Positions 8,494-17,079 of a DNA stretch of 64,000 nucleotides are shown piece by piece. Source of the stretch: DASRDU01 sp035560235 (GTDB taxonomy: Bacteria; Acidobacteriota; Blastocatellia; RBC074); contig DATMAG010000045.1 of NCBI GenBank assembly GCA_035560235.1, positions 1-64,000 of the forward strand, written 5' to 3'. Position 1 is the first letter of the stretch. Every line of letters begins with the position of its first letter. The notes under the pieces are model-generated. The model worked only from the letters and a program-made list of their open reading frames with translations. It was not told where the DNA came from and ran no database searches. A program made the position numbers and the translations under genes.

Positions 8494-9738
8494 TTATTTG
8501 CCTGCCGACTGCGGCCTGCCGATGCGGCGCAGTCTGATCAGCCGGCGCAGCGTGGCCGGATGCAGACTCTTCCAGTTGAACTTTCGCATCACATCAAACA
8601 GGCGGCGCGGATAATGCAGAAAAACCGGGCCTGTCGGCTGAGTTCCATAATCGCGGACCAGATGCTCTTTTGAAGTAAAAGCCACCGCCGCCATGCTTCT
8701 GACCGCACCCGCGAGCGATTGCTGCACATCGAAATGCTCGAAGACCGTCGCGGCTGCGGCCAGCGCCGCCGGTGACTGCTGCAACGCGGCTTCGAGCAGC
8801 GCGGCCATTCCGCCCTCTCTTCCCGCCTCTGTCAGATCACCTTGCTGAATCATCCGCAGCAGGTCAATCGCGCTCTGCGCGGCTTCAGTCAGTCCCATCG
8901 CTGCGGCCTGCTCTTTGAGCCGCCTGAGCACGCCCGGCACGCGTTGTGTGATGAAATGCAGATCGGCCACTGTCCGCAGAATCAGATGCGTGCTGCGCAG
9001 GTCAACCAGCGTGTGATGCACCAGGTGCAGGCACAGATCCTCAGGCGCAGGCAGCAGCAGCGGTTCGCCCTTTTCATCCGGCTGCGTCACGGCGCGCGCG
9101 GTCATTTCAGCAAACCCGAAATCGCGCGCGCCACGAGCGTAATGAAAGGCCCGGCGATGCAGTTCGAGAATCAGCCCGCCGGGGCCGCTGCGCGCTTCGG
9201 CGTGATTGAGTTCAGCGGGCAGCCGGTGTTCAGCGCGTGGCGGCAGCAGCGTCGTTCCCGGCTCGGCATCAGGATACTTCTTCACCAGGTAACCGCATTC
9301 GTGTGCAATGCGTTCAGCTTCGATCAGTCTTTCCGGGCTGATGAGCAGATCAATGTCTGCCGCTGCGCGCAATCCGGCCTGCGGGTAATAACCGCCAAGC
9401 ATCAGCGCCGCGCCCTTGAGCGGAAGCGCAGTCACGCCTGCCGCGTTCAGAGCGCGAATCAGACGTCGCGCTTCGCTCACCAGGGCCAGATGCCGCGCCG
9501 CCTGAAGCTGCGCCTGAATGTAAAGCGCCTGGCGCGGGTGCAGCGGCATGGCATCAAGCAGCCCGGCCCCGGCCAGGTTGAACCGCAGCAGCGCCGCGAT
9601 GCCGTGCATTTCGGCGCGGCGAATCACCGCTTCCCAGTCAGGTGCCGGGTGCGATTCATCGAGCAGCGCGCGCAGGCTGTCAGCCGTATTCGGCAGCAGC
9701 CCGCTCAGTAACAGCTTGTCGGTTGTGGTCAGAATCAC
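8494..9738 (-). CDS. Nucleotidyltransferase-fold protein (NTP_transf_5-like)
   Basis: 414 residues resembling the uncharacterised nucleotidyltransferase family often found near exopolysaccharide genes. The core has PLKGAALML followed by AAADIDLLI, where the DxD is the expected metal-binding pair. The C-terminal half is helical and Leu/Ala-rich. No signal peptide. It is the last of four minus-strand genes (sigma factor, anti-sigma, Spy-like, this gene) with only 25 bases before it, so it may belong to that regulon. The substrate is unknown. Confidence 0.8.
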   Translation of the reverse strand: MILTTTDKLLLSGLLPNTADSLRALLDESHPAPDWEAVIRRAEMHGIAALLRFNLAGAGLLDAMPLHPRQALYIQAQLQAARHLALVSEARRLIRALNAAGVTALPLKGAALMLGGYYPQAGLRAAADIDLLISPERLIEAERIAHECGYLVKKYPDAEPGTTLLPPRAEHRLPAELNHAEARSGPGGLILELHRRAFHYARGARDFGFAEMTARAVTQPDEKGEPLLLPAPEDLCLHLVHHTLVDLRSTHLILRTVADLHFITQRVPGVLRRLKEQAAAMGLTEAAQSAIDLLRMIQQGDLTEAGREGGMAALLEAALQQSPAALAAAATVFEHFDVQQSLAGAVRSMAAVAFTSKEHLVRDYGTQPTGPVFLHYPRRLFDVMRKFNWKSLHPATLRRLIRLRRIGRPQSAGK

Positions 9739-9763
9739 GAAATACTCGGGGGCTGGTGGTTCA

Positions 9764-10411
9764 TTACGGATTGCGCTGGAGGGGGTTCGGACGGCGCAGT
9801 TCCTCCTGCAGGAGTTCGCGGAATCTGAGCGCCTGTTCCGGCGTCATGATCTGGCGAATCTGCGCCAGGATTCGCGCCTGCAGCCGGATCATCTCGGTTG
9901 TGGTTGCGCCCAGATCAGCGGCTTTCTGTTCGACTGTCTGCGGATCGAAGTTCGCGCCGTACAGAGCTTCGTCCAGTTCCTCGTTCTGAAGCTGGTGTTT
10001 CTTGTTGAGAATCATCAGCCGGTTGCCGGTTTCGCGTCTGAGCTGTGCGAGCTTCGCACGCTGCTCAGCCGAGAGATTGAGCTGCCTGAAGACCCGCAGC
10101 AGTGCGATACGCCGACGCGGGCCGATGCCAAGCGGAATCAGCCGGTCATCCGGCGACTGCGGATTGCCGGTCTGCGCGGCTTCAGACTGCTCTTCAGTCA
10201 GATCTCTGACCGGCATCTGTCGCGGCTTCTTTTTCTGCGGCAGGCCCGTGCGCAGAATCCCGCGTCCCGACTGCGCCGCGACGAGGTTCGCGCTGCAGAT
10301 CAGCAGCCCCAGGCCGAAAACAGTGAGACAGCAGAATGCCACGAGCCGTCTGCGCCGCGTCGAGCCGCTGCGGTTCATCGGTTTTATCGCCTGCTCAGTT
10401 ACTCTTTTCAT
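9764..10411 (-). CDS. Spy/CpxP-like periplasmic helical protein
   Basis: 215 residues with an N-terminal Arg-rich segment and membrane helix or signal (about 22-46), a basic linker, and a helical domain with LNLSAEQRAKLAQLRRE and TPEQALRFRELLQEE, the LTxxQ-type pattern of Spy, CpxP and zinc-resistance sensors. Such proteins act as periplasmic chaperones or metal/envelope stress sensors. It overlaps the anti-sigma gene by 17 bases, which suggests that it feeds back on envelope-stress signalling. ATG at about 10378 is an alternative start. Confidence 0.75.
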   Translation of the reverse strand: MKRVTEQAIKPMNRSGSTRRRRLVAFCCLTVFGLGLLICSANLVAAQSGRGILRTGLPQKKKPRQMPVRDLTEEQSEAAQTGNPQSPDDRLIPLGIGPRRRIALLRVFRQLNLSAEQRAKLAQLRRETGNRLMILNKKHQLQNEELDEALYGANFDPQTVEQKAADLGATTTEMIRLQARILAQIRQIMTPEQALRFRELLQEELRRPNPLQRNP

Positions 10412-11108
10412 TGTCTTTCACCTCAGTCTCAGGCTCCTCGTTGGCGGCAAACAGCCATTCACGCAGCGACGGCTGATTGAGTCCGGCCAGCATCTGCCGG
10501 TAGTCATTGCGCAGCTTCCGCGTCAGGTTTGCCAGCTTCGCCTCGTGCGCGACGTTCAGCCGCTGCTCCAGAGCGGCAAGCTGCACCTGCGTTTCGGTCT
10601 GCGACTTCATCCGGGCCGCAGCCACAGCCTGTTCGATCATGGCTTCAGCTTCAGCGCGTGTGAGCAGACCAGCCGGCGCGGGTTTCAAATCAGCGGGCCG
10701 CTCGATGACGCTCTGCCGCTGACCGAAGGCGACCGAGACGCCGCCCGATCCGATGCTGACAGTGGTTCCGAGAATTGAGAACAGGACGAGCGCGGCTGCC
10801 GTGACGACAGCGCCTGCGGCGGCCAGGCGCAGCCAGAGCGGAAAGAGCGCCAGCAGTTCGCCGAGCGCCTGCCAGCGGCTTTTCGGCAGCGTGATTTCAA
10901 GGCGCGGCGCGAACGGCGCCTGCCACAGTTCAAGTTCGTGGCGCACATTCTGAAAGGCTTTCAGGTCGGCGCTGCATCCGGCGCATTCCTTCAGGTGGCG
11001 CTCGAAACCGGCGCGCTCATCGCGGCTCGCCTCGTTGTAAAGATAAGCGATCAGGTCTTCCTGACGACCGCAGGCGCTGGAGCTGAGATAATTCGGTGTC
11101 ATAGTCAT
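10395..11108 (-). CDS. Zinc-finger anti-sigma factor, membrane-bound
   Basis: 237 residues. The N-terminal domain has the HC2-type anti-sigma pattern: Cys13, then HLKECAGC (His37-x3-Cys-x2-Cys). One membrane segment follows (about 95-115, Ala/Val/Leu-rich). A periplasmic helical region (140-220) ends the protein. It should hold the ECF factor encoded nine bases upstream and release it on an envelope signal. The coiled-coil-like periplasmic part may contact the Spy-like product of the next gene. Confidence 0.85.
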   Translation of the reverse strand: MTMTPNYLSSSACGRQEDLIAYLYNEASRDERAGFERHLKECAGCSADLKAFQNVRHELELWQAPFAPRLEITLPKSRWQALGELLALFPLWLRLAAAGAVVTAAALVLFSILGTTVSIGSGGVSVAFGQRQSVIERPADLKPAPAGLLTRAEAEAMIEQAVAAARMKSQTETQVQLAALEQRLNVAHEAKLANLTRKLRNDYRQMLAGLNQPSLREWLFAANEEPETEVKDNEKSN

Positions 11109-11117
11109 ACTCTCTCT

Positions 11118-11729
11118 TCAGATCGCTTCGCGCAGGTGCGCGAGTTTGGCGCGCATCAGCTGCAGCCCGGTATAAAGCCGCGACTTGACCGTGCTGACCG
11201 GCAGGCCCAGCACTTCGGCAATCTCCGCGAAGGTCAGTTCTTCGTACTCTTTCATCACGATGACCTGCCGCATCTCCGTCGGCAGCGCGTGCAGGGCGCG
11301 GCGCACAATCGCCACGCGCTCGTCACGATGCAGCCGGTCAGCAGCCTGTTCGGCGCTGACGTCTGCAATTTCGATCCGGCGGCCTTCGTCGTCGGTTTCA
11401 TCGAGCGACAACTCTGACGCTGTTCCCTGACGGCGCAGCCGCGAATGACAGGCATTGAGCGCGATCCGGTAAATCCACGATGAAAATTTCGCCTCGCCGC
11501 GAAAGCTGCCGAGGCTGCGATAAGCGGCCAGGAAAGTCTCCTGACAGACATCGCGCGCCTCCTCTTCGCGGCCCGTCATTCGCAGCGCGAGGCTGTAAAT
11601 CTGCCGCTCCCAGCGGCGCACCAGAAGATTGAAAGTATCTGTTTCCCCGGCCAGGGTGCGTTCAATCAACTGATTGTCACTCAGTTCCGCTTCCGCCCCT
11701 GAGTCGTATTCGACGAGTCTTCCAATCAT
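11118..11729 (-). CDS. ECF RNA polymerase sigma factor (RpoE-like)
   Basis: 203 residues with region 2 (FNLLVRRWERQIYSLALRM, DVCQETFLAAYR) and region 4 (LPTEMRQVIVMKEYEELTFAEIAEVLGLP, with a helix-turn-helix ending TVKSRLYTG). It heads a four-gene minus-strand operon with its anti-sigma partner. ECF operons of this layout are usually autoregulated. A terminator-like hairpin lies in the leader (11756-11781), which is unusual. Confidence 0.95.
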   Translation of the reverse strand: MIGRLVEYDSGAEAELSDNQLIERTLAGETDTFNLLVRRWERQIYSLALRMTGREEEARDVCQETFLAAYRSLGSFRGEAKFSSWIYRIALNACHSRLRRQGTASELSLDETDDEGRRIEIADVSAEQAADRLHRDERVAIVRRALHALPTEMRQVIVMKEYEELTFAEIAEVLGLPVSTVKSRLYTGLQLMRAKLAHLREAI

Positions 11730-11755
11730 AAATCGCGTCCGTGCCGCTTCAGTTC

Positions 11756-11781
11756 AAAAACGGCCTGATTTCGTCAGGCCG
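11756..11781 (-). terminator. Intrinsic terminator or attenuator in the sigma operon leader
   Basis: Read on the minus strand, CGGCCTGA, CGAAA and TCAGGCCG form a perfect 8-bp stem (11774-11781 with 11761-11768) followed directly by five U residues (11756-11760). It lies 27 bases before the sigma start. No minus-strand gene lies upstream, so it would act on the operon's own leader or on antisense transcripts. Confidence 0.7.
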
Positions 11782-11950
11782 GGGTGACCATCCTTTGACG
11801 TTTCAGGCGGCAGTAAAGTCTGGAAAAATCTTCTGCTTGTTAGCACTGTCCAGGTTTGCTACTATGCGCGCGGCCCGCAGCAGGGAACCTCGTCCCACCA
11901 CTCCCCGCATCCTGAAATTCAGTCTTCACTGAACGGCCCGTCTGCTGATT

Positions 11951-13741
11951 ATGAGCCTGAGCCGGAAGCGCGTCAAAAATCTGTACCTCATTCTGGCAGT
12001 GCTGCTGCTGCTCGGAGTCACGCCCATCGTTTTCATCGGCTCGCAACTGACCGCGATCAACAGCCAGACGCTCGAAGCCAAGGAAAAAGTGCATCAGGTG
12101 CAGACCGTGCGCGACAAGGCCGAGCAGATCGAACTTTACGTGCAGGGTTACATCGCCCAGGTCAGTTCCTACGTGCGCGCCTTTGAAATCGGCGGCGACC
12201 TGCGGCGCGCGGGCAGCAGTGAAGGTCAGGCCGAACTGGCGCGCACGCTCAGGGAAGACACCAACCTGATCGCTCTGGTTCTTTCGCCGCGCAATGCGCC
12301 CAACGACGCCAGCTACGCCTTCAATCCGGGCAAGATCAAGAGCGAGGAAGTGACGCGGGCGCTCAACGAAGCCACACAGGTCGCCAGCGACAAACAGTCC
12401 TGGATCGGCCCGCCCAACATCATTCGTTCCAGCCTTGAACCCGCGCTCGTCATCGCGCAGCCCGTCCTGCGTGGCAGCGAGGTTGACGGCGTCGTGATGG
12501 CGATTGTCAGCCTGCAGAAGGTCTTCTCACTCGTGGCCCAGAACAGTAACCTGGATGAACGGCAACTGCTGCGCGGCGAGCAGACCATCTTTTTCGTCGT
12601 GGACAGCGAAGGCCTGGCAGTCGCGCATCCTGACCAGAAACTCGCCTTCAAGCGCCAGGATATGAGTTACCTGAAGGTCGTCCAGGACTGGCTTGAAAGC
12701 AACGACAAGGTCGCCGTCACGCGCTCGTTCAATCTCACCCGCGAAGACGAAACGCTGCCGATGCTCGGCAGTTATGCGACGGCGCAGCTCGCGCCCGGAC
12801 GCAAGCTCGGCGTCATTGGCGTAGTCAATCAGAAGGCGGCTTATCTGTCGGTCGGCCTGATGCGTCAGCGCACGCTGCTTGTCACCCTGATCGCGGCGCT
12901 TGTGGCTACTGCTGCCGGAATTTTCTTTGCCCACTTCTTCAGTTCACCGCTTCAGTCTCTGGCGACGACGGCGCGTGCGATTTCAGGCGGAGACTTCACC
13001 CGCCGGATCGAGGTCAGCACCGCCAGTCGTGAACTGGGCGAACTGGCTGAAGATTTCAATCATATGAGTGACCAGTTACAGAAACACATCACCGACCTCG
13101 AACAACTGGCCGGAAAGAACAAGCGCCTTTTCATCGGCTCAGTCCGCTCGCTTGCGGCAGCCATTGACGGCAAGGATCCGTACACGCGCGGCCATTCCGA
13201 ACGCGTGATGATATACTCCGGCGTGATCGCTGAAGGGATGGGACTGCCCGAAGACGAGGTTGAAAAGATTCGCATCTCGGCGCTGCTGCACGATGTCGGC
13301 AAGATCGGCATTGAAGACCGCATCCTGCGCAAGCCCGCCGCGCTGACCGAGCAGGAATTCACGATCATGAAAAATCATCCGGCCAAGGGCGCTTACATCA
13401 TGTCCGAAAACCCCGAGATGGCCGAATACCTGCCTGGCATGCACTTTCATCACGAAACGCTCGACGGCAAGGGCTATCCGCTCGGACTGCGGGGAGATGA
13501 AATCCCCCTGATGGCGCGCATCGTCAGCGTGGCCGACTGCTTCGATGCGATGACGACGAACCGTCCGTATCAGCGGGCAATGACTTTCGAGGTGGCGATT
13601 GAGCGCATCAATACTTTCATCAACACCCGCTACGACGAACGCGTCGTGCGCGCGCTCGAAGAGGCCATCCGAACCCGGAAGATCACGCCTGACCCGGCGA
13701 TCAACAATGTGCCCGAAGCTCAGGCGGCAGTCGTGTCCTGA
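11951..13741 (+). CDS. Cache-HAMP-HD-GYP membrane receptor
   Basis: 596 residues: a first membrane helix (about 10-30), a dCache-like periplasmic sensor (40-310) with IGPPNIIRSSLEPALVIAQPV and FFVVDSEGLAVAHPD, a second helix (about 313-337), HAMP (340-395, including RRIEVSTASRELGELAEDFN), then HD-GYP with HD at 447-448 (LLHDVGKIGIED) and GYP at 508-510 (DGKGYP). It should couple an external ligand to cyclic dinucleotide hydrolysis. The ligand is unknown. It diverges from the ECF sigma operon and is followed by a roadblock gene. Confidence 0.93.
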   Translation: MSLSRKRVKNLYLILAVLLLLGVTPIVFIGSQLTAINSQTLEAKEKVHQVQTVRDKAEQIELYVQGYIAQVSSYVRAFEIGGDLRRAGSSEGQAELARTLREDTNLIALVLSPRNAPNDASYAFNPGKIKSEEVTRALNEATQVASDKQSWIGPPNIIRSSLEPALVIAQPVLRGSEVDGVVMAIVSLQKVFSLVAQNSNLDERQLLRGEQTIFFVVDSEGLAVAHPDQKLAFKRQDMSYLKVVQDWLESNDKVAVTRSFNLTREDETLPMLGSYATAQLAPGRKLGVIGVVNQKAAYLSVGLMRQRTLLVTLIAALVATAAGIFFAHFFSSPLQSLATTARAISGGDFTRRIEVSTASRELGELAEDFNHMSDQLQKHITDLEQLAGKNKRLFIGSVRSLAAAIDGKDPYTRGHSERVMIYSGVIAEGMGLPEDEVEKIRISALLHDVGKIGIEDRILRKPAALTEQEFTIMKNHPAKGAYIMSENPEMAEYLPGMHFHHETLDGKGYPLGLRGDEIPLMARIVSVADCFDAMTTNRPYQRAMTFEVAIERINTFINTRYDERVVRALEEAIRTRKITPDPAINNVPEAQAAVVS

Positions 13742-13800
13742 GCCGGAACTGAGTCAGTCTGAATCTCTGTCATCTTCAACCCGTCCCCTTCATCGCTACT

Positions 13801-14184
13801 ATGGATCTCAAACAGCCACTCGTTGATCTGGTCAGTCGGGTTGACGGCGCCTTCGGTGCGATTCTGGCCGACAGGGAAGGCGAGGAAGTCTCTTCGTATA
13901 CGCTGCCGGGCAGAACGGAAAGAGCGGAATCAGCGGGTCCTGAGCGTCTGAAACTGATCGGCGCTTACCAGATCATCAACCTCAACACCTGCCAGGAGAT
14001 GATGCAGCAGTTTCAGCTGGGCAGCGTGAAGCAGATGATCTGCCGCTACGAAAAAGCGACGGTGCTGATCCGTTCGCTTGGCGGCGATTACGCGCTGATT
14101 CTGGCGATGGAAAATGACGGTAATGTCGGCAAGGGAATCTTCTATCTGAACCAGGCCGCAGAAGTAATCAGCCAGGATCTGTAG
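13801..14184 (+). CDS. Roadblock/LC7 domain protein
   Basis: 127 residues spanning one roadblock/LC7 domain (VDGAFGAILADREGEE, a central helix, LGGDYALILAMENDGNVGKG). Bacterial relatives such as MglB modulate small Ras-like GTPases in polarity and motility. No GTPase gene is nearby. It follows the HD-GYP receptor by 60 bases on the same strand, so the two may be co-expressed and linked to surface motility or polarity. That link is inference. Confidence 0.85.
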   Translation: MDLKQPLVDLVSRVDGAFGAILADREGEEVSSYTLPGRTERAESAGPERLKLIGAYQIINLNTCQEMMQQFQLGSVKQMICRYEKATVLIRSLGGDYALILAMENDGNVGKGIFYLNQAAEVISQDL

Positions 14185-14193
14185 CGCCGGGCA

Positions 14194-14226
14194 AATGTCC
14201 GACAAGTCGGCAGCTTGTCAGACATT
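14194..14226. terminator. Hairpin between convergent genes
   Basis: Arms 14194-14206 and 14214-14226 pair over 13 bases with one mismatch, around a 7-base loop. No U-run on either strand. It occupies the whole gap between the roadblock gene and the M16 gene, so it may be a bidirectional terminator. Confidence 0.55.
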
Positions 14227-14228
14227 GT

Positions 14229-15629
14229 TCAGAAGCCTGCCCGGCTGATCTCCTTCACTTCGATCTGCGGCGCATACTTCCTGACCTCATCCCGGATCTC
14301 ATCAGCCCGGCCGATCAGCACGAAGACCAGATTCTCCTTCGGGAAATAGTCGTGGATGATCCGGCGCGCATCTGCGAGCGTGAGCGCATCAATCCGGGCG
14401 AAGTAATCATTGATCTCGCGTTCATCGAGTCCGAAGAAATCCAGTTCGACAAGCAGCCCGGCCAGCTGGTCGCTGGTTTCGATCTGCGGCGCGAACTGCC
14501 CCTTGAGGTAAGCCTTCGCTGAGTCGAGCTGCTGCTGAGTCACGCCCTGCTCGTGCAGTTTGTTGAGCAGTGAGAGCGCGAGATCAATCGCCTGCACGGT
14601 CGTCTTGTTCTGCGTGTAAGTCGAAATGACAAACTTGCCCGGCGCCTTGTTCTCTTCAAATCCCGAACGCGCGCCGTAAGTCAGGCCCGAACTGACGCGC
14701 AGCGCATCATTGAGCATCGAAGTGAAACGCCCGCCGAAGATCGTGTTGACGACGCCGATGCCGACGCGGTCAGGGTTGGTGCGCGAGACGCCGACATTGC
14801 CGATCAGAAAGAAGGTCTGCGTCGAATCGGGCTTGTCTACAAGCAGCAGCCTGCGCCCCGTGACCGGAACCGGATTATCGAGCTTCACTGCTGCCGGAAC
14901 CCCGCGCTGCTTCCACGCGCCGAACCTGTCAGCAAGCAGGCGCTCCATCTCAGCCGCATTGAAATCACCCACAACGGCCAGGCTGGTTACCTGCGGGCCG
15001 TAGTTGCTTTCATAGAACTTCACCACATCGGCCCGCGTGATGGCGGCGAGCGTCCTTTCATCACCCGTCACAGGGCGCGCGTAAGGATGCGCGCCGAACA
15101 GAAAGGCGTCGAAGTAACTGCCGATGACCAGCTGCGCCTGATCCTTCTGCTGCCGGACGGCATCAATCCGCTGACTGAGCAGCCTGGTTACCTCGGCCTG
15201 AGGAAAGACCGGGTTTTGCAGCACATCACCGAGCAGATCAAGCCCCGCTTTCAAATCCTTCTTCATCACTTCGGCGCTGCCGATCACGACATCGTGCCCC
15301 GCGCCGAAATCGAGCGTGCCGCCAATGAAATCAAGCTCGGATGAAAGCTGATCTGCCGTGCGCGTGCGCGTGCCCTTGCGCAGCAGATCAGCCGTGACCG
15401 ATGAGAGTCCGTCCTTTCCCGGCGGATCATTGACCGCTCCGGCGCGCACGAGCACGCTGAAACTGATGAGCGGAACCTCGTGCTGTTCCATCAGCATCAC
15501 TGTCAGCCCATTGCTCAGTTTCACTTTTTTGTACGGCGGCAGCCTGAGCGCCTGCTGCGCGAAGACCGCAGAGGCAAAAGTCAGCAGCAGCACAATCAAC
15601 AGCAGATTACGAACCAGCATCTTCTTCAT
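14229..15629 (-). CDS. M16 peptidase family protein lacking the zinc motif (subunit-B type)
   Basis: 466 residues with a signal peptide ending FAQ (about 25). The pitrilysin fold is clear (VKLSNGLTVMLMEQHEVP, SSGLTYGARSGFEENK), but the HxxEH zinc site is replaced by GKDGLSSVTADLL. Such partners supply the substrate-binding Arg-Tyr pair to a catalytic M16 subunit, and here that partner is the gene immediately upstream. The pair should form a periplasmic heterodimeric protease. Gap to the upstream gene is 42 bases. Confidence 0.9.
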   Translation of the reverse strand: MKKMLVRNLLLIVLLLTFASAVFAQQALRLPPYKKVKLSNGLTVMLMEQHEVPLISFSVLVRAGAVNDPPGKDGLSSVTADLLRKGTRTRTADQLSSELDFIGGTLDFGAGHDVVIGSAEVMKKDLKAGLDLLGDVLQNPVFPQAEVTRLLSQRIDAVRQQKDQAQLVIGSYFDAFLFGAHPYARPVTGDERTLAAITRADVVKFYESNYGPQVTSLAVVGDFNAAEMERLLADRFGAWKQRGVPAAVKLDNPVPVTGRRLLLVDKPDSTQTFFLIGNVGVSRTNPDRVGIGVVNTIFGGRFTSMLNDALRVSSGLTYGARSGFEENKAPGKFVISTYTQNKTTVQAIDLALSLLNKLHEQGVTQQQLDSAKAYLKGQFAPQIETSDQLAGLLVELDFFGLDEREINDYFARIDALTLADARRIIHDYFPKENLVFVLIGRADEIRDEVRKYAPQIEVKEISRAGF

Positions 15630-15671
15630 AAAACTTCAGACAACGAATGAAATAATGTTGCTCATTTCAGA

Positions 15672-17075
15672 CTATCGCTTCCCTGCCCTGCGCTTGCGGT
15701 TGGGGGCTTTTGTTTTCGCCTCGGCAGCTTTGGGAGCAGCGGCGACGGGCAGCGCTTCCTCCCGTTCAGGAATGAGCGTGGCAACGGTGCGGTTCTTTTC
15801 GGTGAAGTATTTCTGCGCCACGCGCCGGACATCCTCAGCGGTGACCTTCGCATACTCATCAGCCGCGCTGAACAGTCTGTGGTAATCACCGAAAAAGATC
15901 TCGTAACTGCCGAGCGCGCGCGCCTTGCCGCTGATCGTTTTGATCTGCCGATAAAAGCTGGCTGTCAGCGCATTCTTCGCCTTCTGCAATTCCTGCTGGC
16001 TCACGCCGCTCTTCACGCGATCGAGTTCCTCGTACAAGGCTTTCTCGACGGCCTCAGGAGCGATGCCTTCACGCGGCTGCGCCAGAATGACAAAGAGCGT
16101 CGGATCGAGCGCGAGGTTCAGCTGTCCGCTGACTTCGAGCGCAAGCTGATCCTTGTCCACGAGCCGCTGATGCAGCCGCGAGCTTTCGCCGTTGAGCAGA
16201 ATGTCCTGCAAAACCTGCAGCGGAATGTAATCAGGATGCGCCGATTCGACGACGTGGTAACCGGTTATCACGAGCGGCAGTTGCGCGAACTTTCTGATTG
16301 TCACGCGGCGTTCGCCCTGCTGCACAGGCTCCTTCGTCGTCACCGGCGGCGGCGGATCGTGCGCCGGAATCGGTTCGATGTACTTCGCGGCGAGCCGGAC
16401 GATCTCATCAAACTTCACATCGCCGCAGACGACCATCGTCGCATTCGAGGGCGAATAGCCCATCTCGAAATGATGCTTCAGGTCGTTCAGCTTCCAGTTT
16501 TCAATATCCACCATCCAGCCGACCACCGGCCACTGATACGGATGCGCCGTGTAGGCCGCTGCCCACAACTGTTCATCGAGCAGGCCGAAGTTGTTCGCCT
16601 CAACCGAAGTGCGCCGTTCCGAAGCCACCACGCCGCGCTCCGATTCAATGATCTTCGGATCAAAGGCCAGATGTTCGATCCGGTCGGCCTCAAGATCGAA
16701 GATCAGTTCGAGCGCGGCAGAAGGAAACCAGTCCTGATAGACGGTCACGTCATAATCGGTGTAGGCGTTGTTGCTGCCACCGGCGGCTTCCATCACGACA
16801 TCGAACTGTTTCGGGCCGTACTTCTTCGCGCCATTGAACATCATATGCTCGAAGAAATGCGAAATGCCCGTCGTGCCGGGCCGTTCGTTGCGCGAACCGA
16901 TGCGGTAAAAAATATAAAGCGCCACGCTCGGAATCGAATGATCCTCCTGCACGAGAATCTTCATCCCGTTCTTCAGCGTGTGAGTTCTGACATTGAGATA
17001 CTGCGCGAAAGTCGCGCCGGGCAGGGTGAGCAGAAGCAGAGATAGAAACGAGAAAACAAAACCACGTCTCTTCAT
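15672..17075 (-). CDS. M16 zinc peptidase, catalytic subunit
   Basis: 467 residues from ATG 17073-17075, where a clean signal peptide begins (MKRRGFVF to TFAQ). The zinc site HFFEH (His73, Glu76, His77) and distal Glu153 in VVASERR are present. It resembles the processing peptidase and PqqL-type family and pairs with the non-catalytic gene downstream. The start lies 4 bases after the psuG stop, so all three are probably one transcript. The frame extends upstream to 17189, but that part overlaps psuG and lacks family similarity. Confidence 0.92.
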   Translation of the reverse strand: MKRRGFVFSFLSLLLLTLPGATFAQYLNVRTHTLKNGMKILVQEDHSIPSVALYIFYRIGSRNERPGTTGISHFFEHMMFNGAKKYGPKQFDVVMEAAGGSNNAYTDYDVTVYQDWFPSAALELIFDLEADRIEHLAFDPKIIESERGVVASERRTSVEANNFGLLDEQLWAAAYTAHPYQWPVVGWMVDIENWKLNDLKHHFEMGYSPSNATMVVCGDVKFDEIVRLAAKYIEPIPAHDPPPPVTTKEPVQQGERRVTIRKFAQLPLVITGYHVVESAHPDYIPLQVLQDILLNGESSRLHQRLVDKDQLALEVSGQLNLALDPTLFVILAQPREGIAPEAVEKALYEELDRVKSGVSQQELQKAKNALTASFYRQIKTISGKARALGSYEIFFGDYHRLFSAADEYAKVTAEDVRRVAQKYFTEKNRTVATLIPEREEALPVAAAPKAAEAKTKAPNRKRRAGKR

Positions 17076-17079
17076 TGCC

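Noticed and set aside
15879..17045. Open frame of 388 codons on the plus strand
   Set aside because: It lies wholly opposite the catalytic M16 gene, is rich in Arg and His, and resembles no family; it is a G+C-driven shadow frame.
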